A stretch of DNA of 64,000 nt from Nemophila menziesii (Eukaryota > Streptophyta > Magnoliopsida > Boraginales > Hydrophyllaceae), in assembly GCA_029959085.1 (NCBI GenBank), contig JARWIR010000061.1:3410001-3474000 (forward strand), in the 5' to 3' direction. Under the pieces are notes generated by a model. The model saw nothing but the letters and a program-made list of their open reading frames with translations, did not search any database and had not been told where the DNA came from. This document shows, piece after piece, positions 23,211 through 33,555 of this stretch (its first letter is position 1; every line of letters starts with the position of its first letter). The translations under genes and the position numbers were made by a program.

Positions 23211-24114
23211 CTTTTTCTTTTGTTTTATTTCAAACATTTTTATGTCTTTATTTCATAAATATCTTATTGTCTGTCTTATGTTGTAATCGATAGGGGTATT
23301 GGCAAATAAATGTTAAAACTGATGCAAGGGTTAAATAAAGGTTTAAAAACAATGAAACATACTTTATAGCCTAAATCATTCTCGTCGCACTCTACATTCG
23401 AACAAAGAACAAAAAAGATATTTCTTTTTTGAGATCGTAGCTGACTTCATCCTCACCAGAAATTTCATTAGAGTTACTCTTCAGGTAAGCTCTACTCGAA
23501 GCTATACCCAAAAATTAATTACTGAATTTTAAATTTGAATCTTACCTTGATTACTACTTTGATTGGATGGTATTGATAGTACCCAGATGAGTTATTAAAG
23601 GACTCCATTAGAGTTGTAGGACTTCAAAGCTTCCTGCTTTCTTTGTTTTTGGGAAAGCTCCCATTAGTGTATTTGATTGTGTGAACAAATTATCTCAGAA
23701 CGCTATGGAAGTCCCAAGCCTCTTCTATTAAATTTCATAGTGCGTACCCTTTTTAATATCTTGGTTAATGAATGGTTTATCTATTTGAATGCAACTTCTT
23801 TTTGCACTTGAGGATTTGAGCTGATTGAATCAAGAACTGATTGAATCAATGGTTTTCGTGAAAGCAGAAAAGGTAATGCTTTTGTATGATTCAATTTCGA
23901 TTTTAATTAGAGCCATTAAATGTGTCAATTAAGAACAATCCAAAACAGGTTCACTTTAATAATTCTTTTTTTTAAAAGAGGTCCAATTACATTTTGTTGT
24001 GTTAATGGTTTAACTAATTTTGTGCTATATTAAAATGCTTAATTGCACTTTGCTCTTCATATAATGAATTGAAAGCATGAATTAGTTCTTAGTTTTGGTT
24101 ATGTTGTTTTGCAG
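23211..24114. other. Intron-like sequence with possible small exons
   Basis: AT-rich, with several splice-like borders, such as 'cttcag/gtaagc' near 23484 and 'gcagaaaag/gtaatg' near 23871. No recognisable coding segment was found. Confidence 0.35.
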
Positions 24115-24315
24115 GTTTCTTTAAGCAGTTTGGTACAATCAAGAGGCTTAGAATTGATAGAAATATGAAGGTAATGCTTATGAATGAACTATTGTGTATT
24201 TGTTTGTAACGGTTTATTTTTAAATTTTTTTTCTTGGTATTCTTACGTGTGTATTGATTTTTTACGGACAGGGAAATCCAAGCATTTTGGCTTCATAGAA
24301 TTCGAATCTCCAGAG
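24115..24315 (+). pseudogene. RRM-domain fragment of a NIFK-like nucleolar RNA-binding protein
   Basis: Two short exon-like pieces. The first (24115-24170) encodes FFKQFGTIKRLRIDRNMK after a good acceptor (tgttttgcag) and before a GTAATG donor. The second (about 24268-24315) encodes TGKSKHFGFIEFESPE before a GTTTTA border. Together they match the RRM of MKI67-FHA-interacting nucleolar phosphoprotein relatives (NIFK; yeast Nop15), including the RNP1 core K-S-K-H-F-G-F-I-E-F. To keep the frame, the second exon must start at ACA, preceded by GG where AG is expected, so the acceptor seems to be destroyed. The N-terminal and C-terminal parts of the RRM are absent. It is a captured or decayed gene fragment that kept its intron. 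Confidence 0.7.
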
Positions 24316-24604
24316 GTTTTATACATTTCAGCCATGATTTATCAATAAGTTTCATTAGCTCTTGGGCATGATTTCCCAAAATGATGTATGTGTAGTTTAA
24401 CTATGGAATTTGAATTTGTGAGCTGAAAACTTAATTTTCTCGGAATTATTATATCGAAATTTGCTAGGGAATTAAATGAAATTGGTGGAAAATGTTTGAT
24501 TTCTATTACGTCACGAAAATTTGAAATAGATCATGCATTTATGGTTTTTAGTGTATCAATTTTATTTCTTTTTTAATTCGATTTGTTTGGAGATTTGAAT
24601 TTGC

Positions 24605-24960
24605 AGAAATTTTAAAGCTAAAGAGACTCCAACTTATCATGGAACTGCTGGGAAAATGGACCTTTATGAAGAAGTTCTTAGGCAAAATTCAGAAGCATTT
24701 GAATATGCATGTCCGAAAAAAGGTCTAATTACTTAAAATTAATTACAAATATTAGCAAAATTTGTTTATTTTTCTTCATTAAATTTTGCCTAGATTGATA
24801 TAATTGCGTTCTTCAAGTTTCTCAGGTCCTGTTAAGGAGTTAATATCCAATAAAAAGTCAGTTGATACTTAATCAACCGAGGGCCCGCCACTTGTCAGTA
24901 AAAATCCGAAAGAAACACTCCCGAAATTAAACATCACGAGCCTGATACTTCGCTTACCAA
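24605..24960 (+). pseudogene. Unrecognised exon-like segments
   Basis: After a 'tttgcag' acceptor near 24607, a frame encodes 'ETPTYHGTAGKMDLYEEVL' and 'QNSEAFEYACPKK', closing at a possible donor near 24722. After another 'tctcag' acceptor near 24826 comes 'GPVKELISNKKSVDT', a stop and then a Pro/Lys-rich stretch. The borders and composition look like real exons. I do not recognise the protein. It may belong with the CDC48C-like exons downstream or be a separate captured fragment. Confidence 0.4.
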
Positions 24961-25040
24961 TGTAAGTTCGCAAATTAATATCTCTTAATCTTCGCCATTT
25001 TAGGAACCCAAAACTTCTTCGAAAAAACGAAAACTTAAGA

Positions 25041-25381
25041 AAATTTGGGAAACTTATGTATGTTCCTCTCCCCACTTCAGACCAGTGTGGGTTAATATTA
25101 GAAGCTGTTTCTAGAAAGAAGCCTATTGATACGGCTTGTGATAATCTAAGTAGAGCTGATCTCGCTTCACTGGTATGTTAACTGAATGTTAATGCTTCAT
25201 GCTTAATGCTTTACTTATGACTCATTTCTGTGTTAATGATAATGATAGATGAATGATGCTGCTATGGCTGCTGTTGAAGATATAGAGCTATCGGGAGATC
25301 CAAAAGACGGGCCCACACACTATCAAAGACTTACATTTCAAGCGAGCTTTGGAAAATATCTCTCCTTTTGTTTCAGACAAG
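25041..25381 (+). pseudogene. CDC48C/NVL-type AAA ATPase fragment, two exons
   Basis: Exon 1 (25041-25172) encodes FGKLMYVPLPTSDQCGLIL, then RKKPIDT and NLSRADLASL. This is the end of the second AAA domain of NVL/CDC48C proteins (family: FGK-L-YVPLP-DERG, NLSGADLAAL). About ten residues between IDT and NLS are deleted. A GTATGT donor follows. Exon 2 starts after 'aatgatag' at 25249 with MNDAAMAAVEDIELS, changes frame, and ends TIKDLHFKRALENISPFVSD (25319-25378) before a GTATGT donor. The family protein is a nucleolar ATPase in ribosome assembly. Walker A and B motifs are absent here. Introns in the expected phase show that genomic DNA, not cDNA, was the source. Confidence 0.8.
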
Positions 25382-26140
25382 GTATGTTTCTTTTGCTATC
25401 TGTAAGTCCGTGACCTGACTTTAGGGAAATTTTCTGAACACAGCTTTGTATGTATTGAATTACAACAAAGACTACGCTACCAATATCGTACCATGAACGA
25501 TTAACATGTTAATGAGCCTGTACAAACTGATTATATGTTCGCAAATCAAGATTCGAATTATGAACCTTTTTCTGATGTTAAATTTTGCGGAACTGAGGAT
25601 TTTCCTGTTAAAGATTTATTCCTTACTTGGATTTAGTGATGGAAAATTCGGATATTTTTGGTGAAATTGGAAATTCTGAATGTGGGACATCTTTTCATAG
25701 TCTTGAACTTGATTGGAGTACAATGGAGGGATCTGAACCGGGTCCCACACACCCGGATACTACTGCTGCACATTTAGTTGCATTGTCTGAAACTTCAATG
25801 GACGGTTCATATCAAGATAATATTCTAGATGATATTGACACAGATTTATTGTTGTTTTGATCAATGGAATGTGTAATTTAAATTTTGTTATTTCATTGCA
25901 GGTTGTGTATGTGCCTTTCCTGCGAGTAGATTAGGATTGGAAGGAATTGAGATTAGTCCAGATTGTAACCCGGAAAATAGAGCTTCACTGTGTGAAGTAC
26001 GTTTAGAGTCTTTTTTTTTAATTTTCTTGGTGACTATTTTTACTAATAAGATATATATATTTACTTGCAACTTTTTAACTGGCACTTGAGGTTTGGAAGA
26101 TCGATGGTGAATTTTGAGCAGGTAATTAGTTTTTTTTTCT
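25382..26140 (+). pseudogene. Unrecognised acidic open frame and exon-like remains
   Basis: An ATG at 25627 opens 77 codons ending DDIDTDLLLF at 25860. Just upstream, another frame encodes a similar acidic segment ('NYEPFSDVKFCGTEDFPVKD', near 25555-25615) that would join after one frameshift. After 25900 there is a 'tgcag' acceptor and a short segment. It could be the C-terminal part of a regulatory protein, but I recognise no family. Confidence 0.35.
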
Positions 26141-26144
26141 AATC

Positions 26145-26365
26145 TTTTCGCATAATATAAGGACCTGTATTGTATTTTTCGCATAAAATAAGGACCTGTA
26201 GTGTATTGTTTTGCATACTTTTGTGACCTATATAGCATTTCTCGCATAATATAAGGACCTATATTGCATTTCTTACATAATATATGGACCTGTGTATTTT
26301 TTTGCATATTTTTGTGGCCTATAGTGCATTTTTCGCATCCTATAGGGGCCTGTAGTGTATTTTTT
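26145..26365. repeat. ~31-bp minisatellite, 7 units, possible trimer order
   Basis: Units resemble 'cgcataatataaggacctgt' plus 'agtgtatttt'. Units 3 and 6 share a different middle ('gcatacttttgtg', 'gcatatttttgtgg'), hinting at a three-unit period. The minus-strand open frame 26307-25888 is produced by this repeat and is not a gene. Similar single units lie at 33600-33655 inside the Helitron. Confidence 0.8.
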
Positions 26366-27017
26366 ATTTTACATGCACGAAATTATGGAGCTGACTTATA
26401 TATTTATGAATTTCATGCATAAAATATCCATTTGGAGAAACTGGCGCATAAATCATGGACCAGAAAACATGTAGTCGAAATCAAGAAGTTGCCGAAATCA
26501 AGGAGCTGACAAATAAATTTTGGAATTTCCTGTATTTTACCATTAATATCATTTTCATTTGCCTTTTTTATTTTTTGTTATCTATATATAAATATACTAA
26601 AACTATTTTAAGCAAATATATTAGTCAAAACTTTACTAAAATAGTTCGAACTTTTAATGTTAGGATACTTTCCTTGATTTAAGTTAGTTACCTTTTCCTA
26701 AAACAATTTTTCAACTATATAATACTAGATGAAAATCATTTCTAAACAATCTAACTTCTCTTCTTCATGAAAATAATTTCTCACTTTTTTTACTCAAAGC
26801 ATAACTTCGAACTAAGGTTAGTTTTATTTTGACTTTGTCATAGTAGTATACATTGTTCATTTATTACATTTAAACATTCGCATATAAGTTAAATATTGTG
26901 TTTGAATGGACTGTGTTTGTAACATTTGCTTAGTACTTTTTTGTACTCTTTTTTAGATATAGAGTTTAATTAACGAATCTCTTTAAATAAAAAAACTTAT
27001 AAAATTATTCATATATA
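26366..27017. other. AT-rich stretch without recognised content
   Basis: A 75-codon plus-strand open frame at 26455-26682 is AT-driven and hydrophobic. No known motif and no repeat partner were seen. Confidence 0.35.
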
Positions 27018-27250
27018 TATTTTTTTTTAATACACAACACGGCTAAGAAAAAGAAAAACGTAAGTAAGACAAAAGAAAAACTAAAAAAAACCCTCGACCC
27101 TCATTCACTCCCTCAACCCTCATTCACTTTCGAAACCCTCTAGAACCATTCTCCATCACGGTTTCAATGAAGATTCATAAGTTCTTAACCCTCATTTTCG
27201 TCTTTTGTGTAGTATTCTCAATGGTTCAATTCGCATTTGTTTAGTTATTG
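27018..27250 (+). pseudogene. Second leader-like segment with a tiny signal-peptide-like frame
   Basis: 27018-27150 resembles 22808-22930 ('atacacaacacg', 'ctttcgaaaccctc'). An ATG at 27168 opens 25 codons, MKIHKFLTLIFVFCVVFSMV and five more residues, then TAG. Lys at the start and a hydrophobic core look like a signal peptide first exon, but no continuation was found. Confidence 0.35.
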
Positions 27251-27725
27251 TAATGTACAATATTTGTAATTTTTTTATTATTGTAATGTATAGTTTTCTC
27301 AAAATTGATAAATTTATTGTAATGTACATTATTCGCAATTATTCTTCTTCGAAAAATATATTTACGAAAATATAAATATTAAACTTAATTATAAGAAATA
27401 ATTTTTTTTTCTTTTTAGCCACTTGAAAGCTTTAAAAATTATTAACTAATATTTCATAGAATAATAAAATGTATAGATGTTAAAATAAGGGACGAACACC
27501 ATTAAACTACCAATTTTTACATCAACTACTATTAATATAATAACTAATTATCTTATTAATACAATATTACCCTTTATTTAAATCTTTTTCATTTTTCTTA
27601 TTTTTCTTTTCTTCTTTTTCGTCTTATGACTACCAAAACATTTCTTAATAAACAATATTTTTATTATTTACTTCTTTATTAGTTTAAAATTAATATATTA
27701 GAAATAATTAAAATATTAAAAATTA
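27251..27725. other. AT-rich stretch with a short 'attgtaatgtaca' repeat
   Basis: Three near copies of 'attgtaatgtaca' lie at 27248-27330; otherwise nothing is recognised. Confidence 0.4.
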
Positions 27726-27729
27726 AAAA

Positions 27730-27910
27730 TCTATACTACTAAAATGAGTGGATTAATGTCTACCATATATGTTTATACTATCAAGGAAAAATATTTTCTA
27801 CTAACATAAAGTGAATTAATGTCTACCATATATGTTCATACTATCAAGGAAAAATCTTTACTACTAAAATAAAGTAATACTATTCGATAGAGTCTATACT
27901 ACTTGGATAA
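27730..27910 (+). mobile_element. Helitron-like 5' ends, nested or tandem
   Basis: TCTATACTACTAAAATGAG at 27730, TCTACTAAC near 27798, TCTTTACTACTAAAATAAAG at 27855 and TCTATACTACTT at 27893 each follow an A or T/G and resemble plant Helitron 5' termini (TC-tatactac-t-aaa). The first two belong to a 63-bp tandem unit that shares 'taatgtctaccatatatgtt'. No matching 3' end was identified, so these may be truncated. Confidence 0.45.
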
Positions 27911-28350
27911 AATATATAATAACTAATATACAATGTTGTTACTGCTACAAAGGTTTTATTAAAAGTAAAAGAAAAAATGATTGTCTACAAGAGTCGTGCC
28001 GTAAGTAATTTTTGTGTTTATTTTACTATTTGTATTATTCTTAACTAAACAATACTATTTTTTCTAGCTAACAGAAATCTCATGGAAACCGTAACTTAAC
28101 CTATCTTATACGCATTACGTATTTTGGTTGTATATATTATTTTTGAAGTGTAATTTTGAATTCAAATTGTAGGTTCAGTTCCTTCAGTCTCAAAATGTGA
28201 TTGTTACATTAAGGGACAATGAGAAATTTTATCGATTAAAATCACCACAAGTAAGGAATAAATCTAACTTTATCTTTAATGTGAGTAAAGCTCATTACAA
28301 TAATAATGATTTTGAATTGTAGATAGAATTGGAAGCAAATTATGAACGCT
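27911..28350. other. Exon-like scraps before the second LTR block
   Basis: Splice-like borders surround short frames, for example 'QFLQSQNVIVTLRDNEKFYR' (about 28177-28236) between a 'ttgtag' acceptor and a 'gtaagg' donor. I do not recognise the source gene. Confidence 0.3.
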
Positions 28351-29051
28351 GATTTGAATTTTCCAAAGAAAGATACAAGGTAACGGGAGTGGAAGTTTAT
28401 TCATTGGAGCTCCTAAAAATATTGTGGAATATGGGTTGATTGTGTTTATTAGGTAATTATTCAGTTTGGAAGTCTATCTTTAGTGGATAAATTACATAAT
28501 AAACACATTAATTCATAAGAAAAATGATCCTTCAATAGTGGATAATTAAATACAGATATCCTTTTGAGATGTGGTGTATAATGAAATTATGATAATTAAT
28601 TTGAAAAGGATGGAATAATTGATTGAGCTCGAAACACCTTTGTTTCGAGTAAACTCATGTCGAATAATATAGAACAGAGATAATCTTTCCTCATGGAATA
28701 GTAAATTGTATATACCATTGTATACTCTCTAAATCATTAGAATTTTTTACTCTATATTTTCGAGTTCTAAGTGAAATAAATCTATGTAGTATAGACATAA
28801 GTGCATCGTAACTGGGTTTCTATAGATGTGAACTGATTAAAAATCAAGTAAAGACTCGGTCAGATATTAACATTAAGTTAAAAAAAACAAATATCTTGCA
28901 AAAGTGCATCACGTCGTCAGTGATGAATAATGTTTGTTCTTTTATGCCTTTGTTTATTAATGGTGTTTTTGTGGGGAAAGATTTTACACGAACAAGGCTC
29001 ATATGCGAGCGATGGAGCCTCTTCAATTATGCCGGCTGGTATGTCCTGGGG
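28351..29051. other. Flank of LTR-3, paralogous to 17320-18020
   Basis: Collinear with the flank of LTR-2 throughout, for example 'tattcattggagctcct' at 28399 against the 17360 region and 'gatattaacattaagttaaa' at 28863. Non-coding or too decayed to read. Confidence 0.6.
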
Positions 29052-30559
29052 TGTTAGAAAATTAAACGATATAATAGGACCTACTAACCGCAAGTGTATA
29101 GCTCGTTCCAAGTAATAGATTAATATTAAGGATTTCGTTCTTAGGGATTGGAGTGGTATAACTCAAGTGTTCAAAACATAAGTAGTAGTAATTGCTAATA
29201 CAGAAAATAATATTGTAAAAGATTTTTGTTTGATTTTGATTTATAAACTGTTGAACGCGAATAAATAAATAACTAAATCTTAACAAAAAGTAAAATTAAT
29301 TAAAACTAGAGAGGTAAACACAAGGATGAGAGGTATACTTGAGTCTCGCAAGGGATCCACCTAAATTCATACGAATAATGCTTCCGTTTATGGGTAAATC
29401 TGGTATTTATGTATTAGCCGGGACTCTAAATTCTCATAATACCTGTCAAGGTGGACATAGTAGCTATCCTACGGTATTATAAACCCAGTCAGGGTGATTA
29501 TACCTACTTTCATATGTTAAATTGTTTTAACCAATTGGATACGTGGTTAATCAAGCCCGCCAGGATCATTGACGAATACCATATGGATGTTACCTATGTA
29601 TGTAATCAAACCCCCGATCAAGGTGATCACCCGCCACTTGTGAATAGTCCAATTACAAATACCTATTTTTAATTTACGCCTCAATTAAAAATGGTAAAGA
29701 AGCTCACGAATATATTTAATCCAAAATACCCAACTTAGTTTAAATAAAATAAACCCAAAATGCAGAAAAACATCAAATTGTATAAATTAGGCTCATCCCA
29801 TATTGCGATTCTGAAGCACTAACTGTTTAGCTCATATAAAAAGTAAAAACAATAATGAAATTAAAGCATTAGTGTTTCCTAATACCGAAATAAGATAAAT
29901 AACCTAATTAAAGGGTTTTGTTAAATTGTTTTTGAAGAAGAAAGACTTCTCCACCTCTTCCTTTGCCTTCTGCCTTTTTTATCTGCTCTGACTTGTAGAA
30001 GTTATGAAGTTTAATAAAAAATGAGTTTAAAAGGCTACTTAATAAATTATTAAAAACCCAAGTCCAATAAGTAATTAACGTAACTTCTATACACAATCTA
30101 GTAAAACGGGCGTAACTTTTAAGTCTTAATTCCATATCACCTGATCCTAATACTCAAATCAAGCTAACTCAAAGGTGAACTTTTTCATTTGAATTACCAG
30201 ACATTTGAATCAGTACCGTTTAGGCTCGAAATCAGTATGTAACAGCTATCCAGATTCATATGCTCTTCTTCAACTCCTTGAGTTGTACTTCCATACCTTT
30301 GACGTCTCTTCTTGATCTAAGAATTTAAAATTCGCTTGTTCTCCTCATTTTGATGCTCCATATCATCTATGTAACTAATAACTTTATTCTAAAAACAAAC
30401 AAATTAACGCACAAAAGCTCTAAAAATGCAAATTACACAATTCCAACTAGAGAAAGTGCAATATGATCAAATAAGCATAACAATCTATCAAATAAGCCTA
30501 ATATCTACCGAAAATGATGTCTCTTAAGGGAGTATATTTATCAAAAAAGGGAGAAATGA
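29052..30559 (-). repeat. LTR-3 of the Athila-like family
   Basis: 1,508 bp, collinear with LTR-2 and LTR-4. Both terminal motifs are mutated: TGATTTC... at the start (the first bases now read tcatttctcc) and 'tttctaaca' instead of 'tttatcaca' at the end. Open frames here, such as 29451-29672, are LTR by-products. Confidence 0.7.
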
Positions 30560-31560
30560 AAACCCCAAACTCAAAGGTCTTAGGTGAAACGAAAAAAATG
30601 CAGAGTCTAGTGAATGGTACCTAGAGGACAACTTAAAATAAATCTCATATAGTATAACTTAAGAACTAATATACACATACACCTGTCATGCAAAATCAAA
30701 CATAAATAATATCAATTTAAAAATAACTTCACAATGCTAGAAGGTTACACTTACTAATTAGCTCGTGATGGTCGCTATAGGGTGTTATCGATCCTCATTT
30801 CCTTTGAACGCTCCACTTAGCTTACTCCATATTGGTTGAATTATAAATTCACTATGTATCTAGAAATCACGAGTATTTAATGGTTTCAGTACTATGGACT
30901 TAGGGACGGAATAGTATGTATATTTTGTAAATTGAAGTGAGCTTTTGGCTCTCTCCTCACTTACCATCAACAAATTGTCCAAAAGATTGAGTTTGCACTC
31001 GAATACGTTCTCACTCAAACCATTTGACGCACTAATTTAGGGTCACCAAATTCACACAATAAGCACTAAATATGGTTCCCAAAACTTCCACTTGCTGGTT
31101 ACTTGATTTTTTTTTTCTTTTTTTTGTAAGATATCCCTGACCATCATTTTGATGTGAATGGTTATGTCAATTATATATATATGTTTTTCTCTTTTTTTTC
31201 AAAGACCCAACAAAGGATTACAAATAATATATCATCAACAGTTGCGCACATCATACACACGCATAGAAGTCCCTCCAAATGTAATTTCCCAATAATGCAA
31301 CCACCACCCCAAACTCAAGGTCAAGACAGTAAGTCTAGGATCGTGATTCAAGTAGGGGTCATATGGAAAGTTCTATCAACTAGGGATATGGCTTATATCG
31401 TGGCCACAAAATAAAGACTTAAAGGCTGGAAATGGGGCTAAGAAGGATAAAATTAATCACGGGGTAGAATGCTAAAGGGTTTCAAGTGGATATAAAAGAA
31501 TTACTTTTATCATTTTCCTAATTATATAGGTGGTCTCTAGTTCATAACTAATTGGGTTAT
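30560..31560 (-). mobile_element. Athila-like 3' internal region, copy E4
   Basis: Same landmarks as E3, with a single copy of the 312-bp unit. 31560-31915 continues as sequence shared only with the block at 59340-59628. Confidence 0.65.
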
Positions 31561-31932
31561 CTACTCATTTAAAATCTGGTATGCATTTCTCTTCAATAGA
31601 TATACCATATTTAAAATTTAATTCAATTTCTTGTAATAATTTTACTGAATTGATTTTTGTAAACAAAAATGTTGAAGAAAAATAAGATTTGAAATTTAAT
31701 TTTCAAGTACAGGAATGGTACAATTTTAAAATACTCTAGATGGTTGTACGAGGTTATTTATGAATCAAAATATATATTATATTCTATTCAAATTAAGTAT
31801 AATAACAATTTTTTATTCATAAAATTATACAATATAATAAATAATCACTTTAAAAGAGAACAAAATATCAGGTTTGACCTAAATAACAATCAAACCCAAA
31901 AAACTCCGCCTCCAATCTATATTATGTATGTG

Positions 31933-32790
31933 TTGTTTGTGCAAATTAATTAGCTTTATTTTATTAATATAATCTTTAATCTATTTTTTAATTTTTTTTA
32001 TTATTGCAAATCTCGAATATTTTGTGAAAAAATCTTTCATCTATATGTAACCGTTCACTAAAACTTTATGTATGTGTTTGTTTGAAGTAGTAAATTGGTT
32101 TTATTTTATTAATGATGACTCTAAAGTCATTAATCTATTTTTTTAATTTTTTTTAGTTATTGCAAATCTTTAATGTTTTTTATAATCTTCACTAAAACTT
32201 TTTTGTATGTGTTGGTTGTGCAAATAAATTAGCTTTCTTCTATTAATGATTACTCTAAAATAGTTGATCTATATTTATTTTTGTTTAGTTATTACAAATC
32301 CTTAATATTTTGTGAAAAAATAATTCATTTGTATGTAATCTTCACTAAAACATTATGTATGTGTTTGTTTGATATAGTAAATTAGTTTTCTTTTATTTAT
32401 GATTACTCAAAAATTAATTATCTTTTTTTAATTTTTTTAGTTATTGCAAATCTTAATTTTTATGTAATGTTCACTACAACTTTTATTTATGTGTTGGTTG
32501 TGCAAATAAATTATATTTCTTTTATTAATGATTACTTTAAAATTATTAATCAATTTTTTAATTTTATAGTTATTACAAATCCTTAATATTTTGTGAAAAA
32601 ATCATTCATTTGTATGTAATATTCACTAAAACTTTATGTATGTGTCTTTTAGCTTTCTTTTATTAATGGTTACTCTCAAATCATTCATCTGTTTTTTAAT
32701 TTTCTTTAGTGACTGCAAATTGGTAATATTTTCTGTAATCTTCACTAAAACTTTTCCATATGTATTGGCTGTCAAAAAACTAGAGCAAAA
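31933..32790. repeat. Alternating A/B tandem array (~280-bp dimers) near the Helitron 5' end
   Basis: Six units of about 120-150 bp share 'ttcactaaaactt', 'atgtgt' and 'tttattaatgattact'. A-type units (1, 3, 5) have 'ttgtgaaaaaat' and 'catttgtatgtaat'; B-type units (2, 4, 6) lack them, and B units carry 'gttggttgtgcaaataaatt' after the core. The A-B-A-B-A-B order is a higher-order repeat. Confidence 0.8.
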
Positions 32791-32979
32791 ATATGTGACA
32801 CCCAAAATGATCGAGATCTATCCATGTGTTTTTTAATTCATTTCATCATCAAAATTTTATTAACTTCCCACTACCACTCCTACTAAATCTTAACACCTTA
32901 AAAAAATTTCCTCGAAGCCTTATTTTTTAATTAATATATTTTGTCTCTTAAACAAATAATGTATGAAAATTATTTAAAG

Positions 32980-33555
32980 AGGAGAAAGCTTTTTAATGAA
33001 CTTAAGAGACAAAAGGTGATTTTCTTTTTTACTTTTTTTATTTGCGGAACATTTTAATTTATTGCGAGTTAATGTAAATCCAGGGAATATCAGGGTATTT
33101 TGTGGGTGTCGTCCATTAAGTAAAGGATAAATCTCTTCAAAATGTTTAATGGTGGTTGATTTCGAAGGTTCAAAATACGGTGAATAGGGTGTTTTATCAA
33201 ATGCCTCAATGAAAAAATACATTTAATGTTGTTTACAAACCAGGAAACATTTAAGAAAGCCCTTCAAGTTTAACAAAGTCTTTAGTTTTTTAATTACTAA
33301 GGTTGTTTTCAGTATTGAGTGGGTATAATGTATGTATATATGCTTATGGTCAAACTGGAATGGGTAAAACATTTACTATGGAGGGTTAATTATAGTACTC
33401 TTAAAGAATTATTTTGAATTTCTAAGGAAAGAAGTAAAACTGATCAGGGACCTTCTTGAAGTTTGAAGATCGAAAGTGTGCTTTGAGTTTATAATGAACA
33501 GTTTATAATAAACAGATCAGGGACCTTCTTGCAATATCTCCTACCTCGAAAAAGT
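32980..33555 (+). pseudogene. Kinesin-14 motor-domain fragment with introns
   Basis: Exon-like pieces in order: RRKLFNELKRQK (32980-33015, then a GTGATT donor); NIRVFCGCRPLSKG and VVDFEGSKYGE after 'aatccag' at 33083; an intervening decayed part; [20 protein letters not shown] (33313-33374) after 'tgttttcag' at 33311; then LKELF, ISKERSK, VYNEQ and IRDLLAISPTSKK to 33555. This is the start of a C-terminal-motor kinesin: neck, strand beta1 (NIRVFCRCRPL), P-loop GQTGMGKT at 33348-33371, and helix alpha2. Kinesin-14 proteins are minus-end microtubule motors. Switch I, switch II and the rest of the motor are missing. In-frame stops, a small internal duplication of 'gatcagggaccttcttg' (33439 and 33510) and frameshifts make it dead. 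It lies in the Helitron's plus orientation. Confidence 0.85.

Noticed and set aside
25888..26307. 139-codon minus-strand open frame with repeated Tyr/Arg-rich segments
   Set aside because: It is the translation of the 31-bp minisatellite; the repetition explains the open frame.
26145..26365. Regularly spaced short repeats considered as a CRISPR array
   Set aside because: Units are adjacent without unique spacers, and the context is plant nuclear DNA.
29451..29672. 73-codon frame repeated at 57187-57408, conserved between two places
   Set aside because: Both lie at the same position in LTR-3 and LTR-4, and the frame is broken in LTR-2; conservation is due to recent common origin.
32974..33222. 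Minus-strand open frame of 82 codons
   Set aside because: It is the shadow of the plus-strand kinesin exons, which match the family residue by residue.
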